A stretch of 7,183 nt of DNA, taken from the NCBI GenBank assembly GCA_026982145.1, contig JALSHQ010000002.1, positions 1 to 7,183 on the forward strand, written 5' to 3'. Of the stretch, positions 1-5,691 are shown piece after piece; the first letter of the stretch is position 1, and every line of letters begins with the position of its first letter. Under the pieces are notes generated by a model, which saw nothing but the letters and a program-made list of their open reading frames with translations, did not search any database and was not told where the DNA came from. This stretch comes from Gammaproteobacteria bacterium (GTDB lineage Bacteria > Pseudomonadota > Gammaproteobacteria > SZUA-140). The translations under genes were made by a program, and so were the position numbers.

Positions 1-264
1 AAAGCCTGTTTTGATTCTACTCGTTTCGACCGTGGCCACATCAGTGATGTTGCAGACCGCCGATTCTCCCGCATAACCACTATAGCGCGGTGGCGTTTTG
101 CTGCGGGTGGTCACCACATCTTCGACCAAGGTGTTCCAACCCCCACAATCGCCACACTGCCCAGCCCATTTTGGCACCTGCGTGCCGCACTCACTGCAAC
201 TGAAGACCGTTTTACGGCGTGCCCCTTGGCTATTCCCTCTGCTTGCTGTAGGTTTGGTGGCCAC
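1..264 (-). CDS. radA: DNA repair protein RadA/Sms, N-terminal part (runs off the left edge)
   Basis: RadA is a RecA-like, DnaB-related ATPase that drives branch migration during homologous recombination in the cytoplasm. Only the first 88 codons are in the window. They show the N-terminal zinc finger: C23-x2-C26, then C37-x2-C40, with the typical surroundings PKWAGQC and GGWNTL. The fragment ends with RIKTGF, which in the family leads into the ATPase core. The Walker motifs and Lon-like domain would lie beyond position 1. The start is GTG: the in-frame TAA that ends alr lies one codon further upstream, so no earlier ATG is possible. A GAGG Shine-Dalgarno at 273-276 sits 8 bases before it. 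The first cysteine comes about 12 residues later than in E. coli RadA because of a short basic, low-complexity extension. Spacing to alr is three bases, so it is probably co-transcribed and translationally coupled. Family assignment is firm; the rest of the gene is unseen. Confidence 0.95.
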   Translation of the reverse strand, partial: MATKPTASRGNSQGARRKTVFSCSECGTQVPKWAGQCGDCGGWNTLVEDVVTTRSKTPPRYSGYAGESAVCNITDVATVETSRIKTGF

Positions 265-267
265 TAT

Positions 268-1344
268 TTAGACCTCGATAAACTTAACGCGCTGAGTCAC
301 GCGGCACAGTAATTCGTAGGGGATGGTCTGGGCACACTCAGCAATCTCTTCAACCGCCAACCCTTCACCCCATAATATGGCGCTGTCACCAATTTTAGCG
401 GCGGGAAGTGCGCGCAGATCCACATTGATCATGTCCATCGATACCCGTCCAATCAGAGGTACTCGCACACCATTGATCAGCACAGGTGTTCCCGCGCTTG
501 CAGCACGTGGGTAGCCGTCGCCATAACCGATCGCAACCACGCCCACAGGCATATCTTCCGGGCACCGCCAGCTCCCACCGTAGCCCAGCGCACTCCCTTT
601 TTTATAGTGATTAACCGCTATCAACTTTGAGCTCAACGTCATCACGGGCTGAAGCCCCTCATCACTGGCCACCCCCTTTATAAAGGGTGAGACACCATAC
701 AGCATGATGCCCGGCCGCACCCACGCGCCATGACTCTCGTCACATGAAAGGATTGCCGCCGAATTGGCAAGACTAAACGGTAAATCACACCCTTTCGTGG
801 CATTAAAGAAACGCTTAAGTTGTGTGAATGTACGAGGGTCACTGCGATCATCCGCATTTGCAAAGTGACTCATGATGACCATTGAAGGCATCACATTGTT
901 GCAAGCTTGAAGGCGGCTAAAACAGGTATCGAATTGATCAATACCAATGCCCAGCCGGTGCATCCCGGTATCCACTTTCAGCCACACTTTAAGCGGCTGG
1001 GGTAAGCGAGCCTGCTCGAGCAATGTGATCTGCTCTGGGTGATGCACTACCGTATCGATCGCATGCTGTTGGAGTAGCGCCAGCTCGGGACCGTCTGTAA
1101 AACCTTCCAGGAGCAGAATGGGTTTTGTAATGCCCGCTTCACGCAAGGCTAACGCCTCTTCTGTTTTTGCGACAGCAAAAGCATCGCTATTGGCTAACGC
1201 CTGTGCAACACGTAACAAGCCGTGGCCATAGCCGTTTGCTTTGATGACTGCAATCACATCTGAATTGCCAGCCGACTCACGCACCCTTTGCAAATTGTAT
1301 TGCAGCGCTTTGAGGTTAATCGATGCCTTGGCGGCACACGTCAT
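268..1344 (-). CDS. alr: Alanine racemase (PLP-dependent)
   Basis: Converts L-alanine to D-alanine with pyridoxal phosphate, supplying D-Ala for peptidoglycan; a cytoplasmic homodimer. The 358 residues match the usual length. The N-terminal TIM barrel carries the PLP lysine K35 in AVIKANGYGHG. R130 lies in KVDTGMHRLG, the position of the arginine that tunes the cofactor. SHFANAD (159-165), NSAA (194-197) and RPGIMLYG (210-217) are family blocks. The C-terminal beta domain carries the second catalytic base Y255 in ALGYGGSW, then GYGDGYPR (273-280) and GRVSMDM (299-305). All key residues are present, so the enzyme should be active. The ATG shares four bases (ATGA, 1341-1344) with the dnaB stop, a classic coupling arrangement, and radA follows three bases after its stop. 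The dnaB-alr order is common in gammaproteobacteria. Whether the gene is the biosynthetic alr or a catabolic dadX cannot be proved by sequence alone; the location favours alr. Confidence 0.97.
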   Translation of the reverse strand: MTCAAKASINLKALQYNLQRVRESAGNSDVIAVIKANGYGHGLLRVAQALANSDAFAVAKTEEALALREAGITKPILLLEGFTDGPELALLQQHAIDTVVHHPEQITLLEQARLPQPLKVWLKVDTGMHRLGIGIDQFDTCFSRLQACNNVMPSMVIMSHFANADDRSDPRTFTQLKRFFNATKGCDLPFSLANSAAILSCDESHGAWVRPGIMLYGVSPFIKGVASDEGLQPVMTLSSKLIAVNHYKKGSALGYGGSWRCPEDMPVGVVAIGYGDGYPRAASAGTPVLINGVRVPLIGRVSMDMINVDLRALPAAKIGDSAILWGEGLAVEEIAECAQTIPYELLCRVTQRVKFIEV

Positions 1345-2768
1345 TCATATCCCCCGTCGTAATAATCACGATCAGCGGTGTAGTTATCAAAACGAGTGTA
1401 CTGCCCATTGAAGGTGAGCGGCACCATACCGATCGGCCCGTTACGCTGTTTACCTATAATGATCTCTGCACGCCCTTTAAGATCGGGGTCATCTTTATTG
1501 TAAACCTCTTCACGATAGACAAACGAGATCACATCAGCGTCTTGCTCGATCGCGCCCGATTCACGCAGATCAGACATGAGCGGGCGTTTGTCGGTACGCT
1601 GCTCCAATGAACGGTTAAGCTGCGACAGCGCGATGACCGGCACTCGAAGCTCTTTAGCCAGCGTTTTAAGACCACGCGATATTTCAGAAATCTCATTGGT
1701 TCTGTTTTCACTGCTGCCCGTCACTTGCATCAGTTGCAGGTAATCGATTACGACCAGATCCAGATCATGCTCACGCTTAATGCGGCGCGCACGGGCACGC
1801 AGCTCCGTTGGTGAAAGTGCGGGTGTGTCGTCAATAAACAGTTTTGATTCACTCAAGAGGCTCATTGATGAGGTCAGTTTAGCCCAGTCATCATCATCAA
1901 GTTTCCCGGTACGCACCCTGTTTTGATCGACCCGGCTCAGTGATGACAACATGCGCATCACCAATGCTTCACCGGGCATCTCCATGCTAAAGACAGCGAC
2001 GGATAACTTGCCACTGATCGCGGCGTATTCAGCAATGTTCATGGCAAAGGTGGTTTTACCCATGGAGGGGCGACCCGCAACGATAATCAGGTCTGACTCC
2101 TGCAGGCCGGCAGTCATCTGGTCAAAATCATCAAAGCCGGTTGAAATCCCCGTGATGGTCGAGTCTAGATCCGCCAACATATCGATTCGGTCGACCACGT
2201 TGGCTAATAATTCTGAGACAGATTTATAGCCCTTATCACTGCGCGCGCCCTGCTCTGCAATTTCAAACACCGCCTGCTCTGCTTTATCAAGCAGCTCAAT
2301 GCTATTTTGCCCTTCGGTGTTAAATGCGTTGTCGGTGATTTCAGTCCCGACTCGAATCAACTGACGCAACACTGAGCGTTCACGCACAATACCCGCGTAA
2401 GATTTTATGTTGGCGGCGCTAGGCGTGTTGTTTGCAAGTGAGCCTAAGTAGGGAAGCCCACCCGCGTTGCCAAGTTCACCATTATTATTGAGCCACTCTG
2501 ATAGCGTGACAATATCACAGGGTTGGTTACTATCAGAGAGTGTCGCAATGGCGTTGAAAATAAGCCCGTGGTCACGCCGGTAGAAGTCTTCCTGAACGAG
2601 CAGGTCAGCCACTTTTTCCCATGCATTGTTATCGAGCATGAGTCCGCCAAGCACGGCTTGTTCAGCCTCAATCGAGTGAGGTGGTGTCTTGAAGCTCTCG
2701 GGTAACGAGCTGGGGAGATGATCAGACATTTGTTCGAGACCGTTATCTATATCCGCAAAGTCTTGCAT
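1341..2768 (-). CDS. dnaB: Replicative DNA helicase DnaB
   Basis: Hexameric 5'-3' helicase that unwinds DNA at the replication fork and recruits primase. The 475 residues are close to the E. coli length. The N-terminal helicase-collar domain (about 30-130) begins with PPHSIEAEQAVLGGLMLD. A linker helix precedes the RecA-like C-terminal domain. This has Walker A GRPSMGKT (232-239), the catalytic glutamate E263 in FSMEMP, Walker B VVIDYLQLM (339-347), SQLNRSLE (382-389) with the DNA-binding loop after it, and GKQRNGPIG (439-447), where R442 is the likely arginine finger. No intein interrupts the ATPase core. The start is not certain. ATG at 2768 has only a weak, distant GGA, and an in-frame ATG at 2729 (residue 14) also lacks a good Shine-Dalgarno; conserved homology begins near residue 29, so either would work. 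The gene follows rplI after a probable terminator and overlaps alr by four bases. Confidence 0.98.
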   Translation of the reverse strand: MQDFADIDNGLEQMSDHLPSSLPESFKTPPHSIEAEQAVLGGLMLDNNAWEKVADLLVQEDFYRRDHGLIFNAIATLSDSNQPCDIVTLSEWLNNNGELGNAGGLPYLGSLANNTPSAANIKSYAGIVRERSVLRQLIRVGTEITDNAFNTEGQNSIELLDKAEQAVFEIAEQGARSDKGYKSVSELLANVVDRIDMLADLDSTITGISTGFDDFDQMTAGLQESDLIIVAGRPSMGKTTFAMNIAEYAAISGKLSVAVFSMEMPGEALVMRMLSSLSRVDQNRVRTGKLDDDDWAKLTSSMSLLSESKLFIDDTPALSPTELRARARRIKREHDLDLVVIDYLQLMQVTGSSENRTNEISEISRGLKTLAKELRVPVIALSQLNRSLEQRTDKRPLMSDLRESGAIEQDADVISFVYREEVYNKDDPDLKGRAEIIIGKQRNGPIGMVPLTFNGQYTRFDNYTADRDYYDGGYE

Positions 2769-2803
2769 ATAAGTTTTTCAGTCCAATGCTAATCTAACAA
2801 CAC

Positions 2804-2841
2804 TTCGCCCACTACTGCCACTGCTAGCAGTAGTGGGCGAA
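2804..2841 (-). terminator. Perfect 15-bp inverted repeat between rplI and dnaB, probable terminator or attenuator
   Basis: The arms 2804-2818 (TTCGCCCACTACTGC) and 2827-2841 (its exact reverse complement) are separated by an 8-base loop. The stem is GC-rich in its centre. On the minus strand it lies 61 bases after the rplI stop. The downstream tail reads GTGTTGTTAG, which is U-rich but not an uninterrupted U-run. On the plus strand the tail is AATCAAACTTTTATT, but no plus-strand gene ends here. The most likely role is partial termination after the ribosomal protein genes, lowering read-through into dnaB-alr-radA. A purely structural or RNA-processing role is possible. Confidence 0.55.
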
Positions 2842-2901
2842 ATCAAACTTTTATTGTGGTGAGAGCCGCTATCCAGCCATCACCACCACAGCTGGGATTG
2901 C

Positions 2902-3354
2902 TTACGACTCGTCGGCAACAACCTGCACGGTGATTTCAGCATTCACTTCAGGGTGCAGGTGAATCGACACTTGATACTCACCGATTTGACGGAAAGCACC
3001 ATCCGGTAGGCGCACCTCGTGCTTATCAATTGATGTGCCTGCCTCAGCACAAGCTGCCGCAATATCAGCGGTACCCACTGAACCAAACAGCTTGCCTTCT
3101 TCGCCCACTTTGCAAGCGATGGTAACCGCTTTTTCTGCCAGTACTGTTGCGCGTGCATTAGCTGCTGCTAGGAGTTCTGCTGCAGCAACTTCTAGCTCTG
3201 AGCGACGTGCATCAAAATCGGCACGGTTAGCTGCTGTGGCTGCAACTGCCTTTTTTCCTGGGATCAGGTAGTTACGACCGTACCCCCCTTTCACGGAGAC
3301 CACATCTCCTAAACCACCCAGATTTTCAACCTTCTCAAGAAGAATAACATCCAT
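2902..3354 (-). CDS. rplI: 50S ribosomal protein bL9
   Basis: bL9 binds 23S rRNA at the base of the L1 stalk and reaches out from the large subunit; it helps maintain reading frame and ribosome spacing. The 150-residue product matches the usual bacterial length (E. coli 149). The N-terminal rRNA-binding domain is clear: MDVILLEKVENLGGLGD, then VKGGYGRNYLIPGKKAV (21-37), which is the family signature. A long connecting helix rich in Ala, Glu and Arg follows (about 45-75). The C-terminal domain has EEGKLFGSVGTADIA (84-98) and EVRLPDGAFRQIGEY. The ATG is preceded by GAGG at 3364-3367, 9 bases upstream. It lies 89 bases after the DUF2232 gene and is the last ribosomal gene before the inverted repeat at 2804-2841. 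Nothing is missing or unusual in the product. Confidence 0.98.
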   Translation of the reverse strand: MDVILLEKVENLGGLGDVVSVKGGYGRNYLIPGKKAVAATAANRADFDARRSELEVAAAELLAAANARATVLAEKAVTIACKVGEEGKLFGSVGTADIAAACAEAGTSIDKHEVRLPDGAFRQIGEYQVSIHLHPEVNAEITVQVVADES

Positions 3355-3443
3355 CTCTATATACCTCGTTACGTAACCTGTTAACTAAAATTCTAAATTT
3401 AAGCTTTCGATTCACACTGATTAAACTCATCAAACATGACTAT

Positions 3444-4469
3444 TTAGCGTCGCTCATCATCCGACTTATCATCACCCGGCCTGTTATCACGTGGTTCGTC
3501 GTCATCATCCTGCTCATGACGGTTGAGTGTTCTGTCACTGTTTGACTGGCCACTGGCTTCGATTTTTTTACGCATACGACCTCGAATGTCTGCCCAGCAA
3601 TCGATATAGCCCACCATCGCTAACATCATTGCGATATGCGGCGGCACAATCAACAAGCCGACATAGAGCGCAATTAACCAGCCCCGCCCCATACCGCTCA
3701 AGCCAACAACACCATGCACTAGCGCAAGCCCGTGAATAGAAAAGAGCGCAACGACCAGTATCATCAGGTCTTGTGAAATGCCCCCCTGTCCAGCGAAAAT
3801 CATCCCGCCAGCACCTATTAGCGCCGCTACAATCGCAACACGCTTATCTAAACGCAGTGAGTGAAACTCTTGTTGAAAACCACCGGGGTTATAAAGCATG
3901 CTCTGAAACCAGCGCGCTAATGCAAGATTGATCATCGTAGAGTAGAGCAGCACTGCAGCAACCAGTCCAGTCATCATCTGTGCCATGCCAGCGATCATCT
4001 CGCTCGCTTCTTCAGTTGAAAGCTGCGCTTCATTCAACATCGGCGCCATCACGGACTCCAACACAGTACGCCACCATGCGGCTGTATCACCCAGTGCAAT
4101 ATTGGCCACTAACACTAACAATACGGCCATCACTGCAATGGCGGCCAATGTCTGCCCTAATGAACGCGTCGTTCGTAATATCACTGACGCAATCAACACC
4201 GGCACAGAAAGCAACAGCATGCCGATCACATACGCCTGCACTAGCCCGCCTTCAAGGGATGACATCGAACCAATCACACCCACCAGCAAACCAAGGGCGA
4301 ACATGATAAAGAGCCCTTCCTTTAACCCATTACGCAGTGTCACCAGCCCAATCGTCGCTCCAGAGAGGTGACTAAGTGGCGGGATCACTAACGACAATAC
4401 GGCACCGACCACCGCAACCAGTGTTGCTTGTGTTCTGCCGCGCATAATAAATGAGGCTAATGCTTTCAT
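3444..4469 (-). CDS. DUF2232/YybS-like multispanning membrane protein
   Basis: An integral membrane protein of unknown biochemical function. I see about eight hydrophobic segments (from this start, roughly residues 14-33, 50-70, 77-98, 105-126, 163-186, 211-230, 235-257 and 262-286). The composition and the location between rpsR and rplI match the DUF2232 (YybS-like) family found at this site in many gammaproteobacteria. The hydrophobic part ends near residue 290. A hydrophilic tail of about 47 residues follows, first basic (RGRMRKKIE) and then strongly acidic (DDDDEPRD, GDDKSDDERR). I placed the start at the ATG at 4469 because it begins MKALASFIMRGR, a natural cytoplasmic N-terminus. An in-frame TTG at 4487 would add six residues, but its only GAGG lies one base away, too close. 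No ideal Shine-Dalgarno exists for either start. An inverted repeat at 4492-4525 sits directly upstream. The family call rests on topology and synteny, not on a catalytic motif. Confidence 0.75.
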   Translation of the reverse strand: MKALASFIMRGRTQATLVAVVGAVLSLVIPPLSHLSGATIGLVTLRNGLKEGLFIMFALGLLVGVIGSMSSLEGGLVQAYVIGMLLLSVPVLIASVILRTTRSLGQTLAAIAVMAVLLVLVANIALGDTAAWWRTVLESVMAPMLNEAQLSTEEASEMIAGMAQMMTGLVAAVLLYSTMINLALARWFQSMLYNPGGFQQEFHSLRLDKRVAIVAALIGAGGMIFAGQGGISQDLMILVVALFSIHGLALVHGVVGLSGMGRGWLIALYVGLLIVPPHIAMMLAMVGYIDCWADIRGRMRKKIEASGQSNSDRTLNRHEQDDDDEPRDNRPGDDKSDDERR

Positions 4470-4491
4470 GATATTAGTCTGTTTCAAACCT

Positions 4492-4525
4492 CATCACTGT
4501 TTCACGCTTAACTGAAACAGTGATG
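4492..4525 (-). promoter_or_regulatory. Perfect 13-bp inverted repeat between rpsR and the DUF2232 gene
   Basis: The arms CATCACTGTTTCA (4492-4504) and its exact reverse complement (4513-4525) flank an 8-base loop. On the minus-strand transcript the hairpin forms 28 bases after the rpsR stop and 22 bases before the ATG at 4469. The sequence after it is AGGTTTGAAAC, with no U-run, so it is a poor intrinsic terminator. Its 3' arm abuts the GAGG at 4490-4493, the only Shine-Dalgarno-like element of the DUF2232 gene, and overlaps it by two bases. Possible roles are control of ribosome access, protection of the upstream rpsF-priB-rpsR mRNA from 3' exonucleases, or inefficient termination. The hairpin is certain as sequence; its role is inferred. 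Confidence 0.5.
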
Positions 4526-4553
4526 TTGACGTGAGTTTATTCCAAATACAGCG

Positions 4554-4775
4554 TTAGTGCGCGTCACAGTAAGGCAGTAGCGCAAGAAAACGTGCGCGCT
4601 TGACTGCTGTTGCGAGCTGGCGCTGATACTTGGCACTGGTGCCAGTAATGCGGCTCGGAACGATCTTGCCTGTTTCAGTAATGTAGTTTTTCAGCATGTA
4701 GATGTCTTTGTAATCAACTACAAGACCTTCTGCACTAAAACGACAATATTTTTTACGACGAAAATACTTTGCCAT
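4554..4775 (-). CDS. rpsR: 30S ribosomal protein bS18
   Basis: bS18 binds the 16S rRNA platform as a heterodimer with bS6, whose gene is two genes upstream. The 73-residue product (E. coli 75) has the basic N-terminus MAKYFRRKKYCRF and the highly conserved core VDYKDIYMLKNYITETGKI (19-37) and PSRITGTSAKYQRQL (40-54). The tail is VKRARFLALLPYCDAH. A strong GGAGAG Shine-Dalgarno lies 7-12 bases before the ATG. It has cysteines at 12 and 70, but not the paired CxxC motifs of zinc-binding S18 forms. Only 29 bases separate it from priB, so it is co-transcribed with rpsF and priB. In other bacteria the S6:S18 complex binds the rpsF leader and represses the operon; a matching leader hairpin is present at 5549-5572. 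Confidence 0.98.
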   Translation of the reverse strand: MAKYFRRKKYCRFSAEGLVVDYKDIYMLKNYITETGKIVPSRITGTSAKYQRQLATAVKRARFLALLPYCDAH

Positions 4776-4804
4776 GATAACTCTCCAAATATAATGATAT
4801 TGCT

Positions 4805-5119
4805 TTAAGCTTGCTGCTTGTTAATCGTTTCAGCGTGCAGTGCCAGTCTGGCTTCGTCTTCGCGATAACTCATGCGACTGAGAAACCCTTCGACACAAAC
4901 TTCATCGCCACGCTGTAATTTCCCTGCGGCCTGTTTCAGCTCTGTTCCGGCAGCAACCACGATAATCTTAAAAAAAGTATCGCGAGGTAATGCGGCTTCA
5001 ACCTGCTGAGAACGGTGCTCCAAGGTAAATCGTGTCAGGGGAATGCCGGCTGGGCTATTGTGTGATTGGGGCAAATTGCAAACGACCCCACTCACTACCA
5101 AACGGTTCTCCGCAATCAC
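4805..5119 (-). CDS. priB: Primosomal replication protein PriB
   Basis: PriB is a small dimeric OB-fold protein related to SSB. It stabilises PriA on stalled forks and helps reload DnaB through DnaT/DnaC or their equivalents. The 104 residues match the E. coli length. Recognisable blocks are NRLVVSGVVCNLP (5-17), SPAGIPLTRFTLEHRS (22-37), GDEVCVEGFLSR (71-82) and the C-terminal LALHAETI (92-99), in the same order as in E. coli PriB. The start is GTG at 5119, two bases after the rpsF stop (the stretch reads TAATAGTG), with AGGT about 7 bases upstream. The near-continuous junction and GTG start suggest coupling to rpsF translation. The helicase it helps load, DnaB, is encoded further down the same block. 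A general single-strand-binding paralogue is less likely given the position and length. Confidence 0.93.
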   Translation of the reverse strand: MIAENRLVVSGVVCNLPQSHNSPAGIPLTRFTLEHRSQQVEAALPRDTFFKIIVVAAGTELKQAAGKLQRGDEVCVEGFLSRMSYREDEARLALHAETINKQQA

Positions 5120-5121
5120 TA

Positions 5122-5529
5122 TTAACCTGTAGAAGCGGTTGTTTCCTCAGCCGCTGGCGCAGCAGGAGCCGGCGTTGGTGCCGCAACCGGAGCAGCCACT
5201 CGCTCTTCTTTGACAGGGCGTGCCAGAGGAGAAGCTTCTGTGATCGCGCTCTTGCGAGAAATAATCAGATTACGAATCACCGCATCGTTAAAACGGAACG
5301 CCGTGGTAATCTCTTCCAGTGCTTCTTTGTCACACTCAACATTCATCATCACGTAATGTGCTTTATGAATTTTGTTGATGGGATATTCAAGCTGGCGGCG
5401 ACCCCAGTCTTCTAGGCGATGGATAGTACCGTCACGGCTCTCAATAGAGGTACGGTAGCGCTCGATCATGGCTGGGACTTGCTCACTCTGGTCAGGGTGG
5501 ACCAGAAACACGATTTCGTAGTGTCTCAT
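5122..5529 (-). CDS. rpsF: 30S ribosomal protein bS6
   Basis: bS6 forms a heterodimer with bS18 on the platform of the small subunit. The product of 135 residues starts MRHYEIVFLVHPDQSEQVP, close to the canonical N-terminus. Conserved blocks are GTIHRLEDWGRRQLEYPINKIHKAHYV (residues 34-60) and FRFNDAVIRNLI (78-89). The frame is open further upstream to 5643. I chose ATG 5529 because homology begins there, a GAGGAG Shine-Dalgarno lies 5-10 bases before it, and the longer frame would cover the promoter and leader hairpin. After residue about 107 the tail is unusual: an Ala/Pro-rich stretch (APVAAPTPAPAAPAA) ending EETTASTG. E. coli S6 ends in glutamates and is extended by RimK; here no C-terminal glutamate is present. 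It is the first gene of the rpsF-priB-rpsR set. Confidence 0.97.
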   Translation of the reverse strand: MRHYEIVFLVHPDQSEQVPAMIERYRTSIESRDGTIHRLEDWGRRQLEYPINKIHKAHYVMMNVECDKEALEEITTAFRFNDAVIRNLIISRKSAITEASPLARPVKEERVAAPVAAPTPAPAAPAAEETTASTG

Positions 5530-5548
5530 AACACTCCTCATGGATGAT

Positions 5549-5572
5549 GCCTTCCGACCAACGCGGTAAGGC
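5549..5572 (-). promoter_or_regulatory. rpsF leader hairpin resembling the S6:S18 autoregulatory motif
   Basis: In the minus-strand transcript, GCCTT (5568-5572) pairs with AAGGC (5549-5553). After one unpaired A, CCG (5564-5566) pairs with CGG (5554-5556). A 7-base loop, CGTTGGT, closes the hairpin. An alternative inner pairing ACC/GGT would leave the CGG as a bulge. The hairpin ends 19 bases before the rpsF ATG. A structured rpsF leader containing a CCG element that binds the S6:S18 complex is described in many bacteria, where it lets the two proteins repress their own operon. Here both proteins are encoded just downstream. The hairpin is directly visible; the assignment to that motif is by position and general shape, not by covariance search. 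Confidence 0.6.
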
Positions 5573-5602
5573 AAGGAGAAAACAAATTGTTGGAACCGCT
5601 GG

Positions 5603-5631
5603 ATTTTAGTGCAAACTAGGGCGAGACACAA
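5603..5631 (-). promoter_or_regulatory. Putative sigma70 promoter of the rpsF operon
   Basis: On the minus strand the -35-like TTGTGT (5626-5631) and the -10 TAAAAT (5603-5608, one mismatch to TATAAT) are exactly 17 bases apart. Transcription would start near 5596, giving a leader of about 67 bases that contains the hairpin at 5549-5572. The -35 is weak (three of six). No strong terminator separates this site from dusC, so read-through from dusC may add to expression. Confidence 0.5.
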
Positions 5632-5691
5632 GTGATCTGACATAAACTGGGGTTTAGAAGCTCATATGCTGATTTTAGGGCAATACTATGC

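Noticed and set aside
2855..2890. Second inverted repeat TGTGGTG...CACCACA just after rplI
   Set aside because: Only 7 bp with a 22-base loop and no U-tract; too weak to call beside the perfect repeat at 2804-2841.
3985..4371. Plus-strand open frame of 128 codons opposite the DUF2232 gene
   Set aside because: It lies wholly antisense to a clearly hydrophobic, membrane-type coding sequence, shows no recognisable domain, and is a Ser/Thr/Asn-rich shadow frame.
4470..4487. TTG at 4487 as the start of the DUF2232 protein
   Set aside because: The only GAGG is one base away, and the ATG at 4469 gives a natural N-terminus (MKALASFIMRGR). Kept only as an alternative.
5032..5415. Plus-strand open frame of 127 codons across priB and rpsF
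   Set aside because: Antisense to two firmly identified genes; Arg/Ser/Cys-rich composition without a domain.
5530..5643. N-terminal extension of rpsF to an upstream ATG at 5643
   Set aside because: It would add 38 residues with no similarity to S6, run over the promoter and leader hairpin, and ignore the strong GAGGAG just before ATG 5529.
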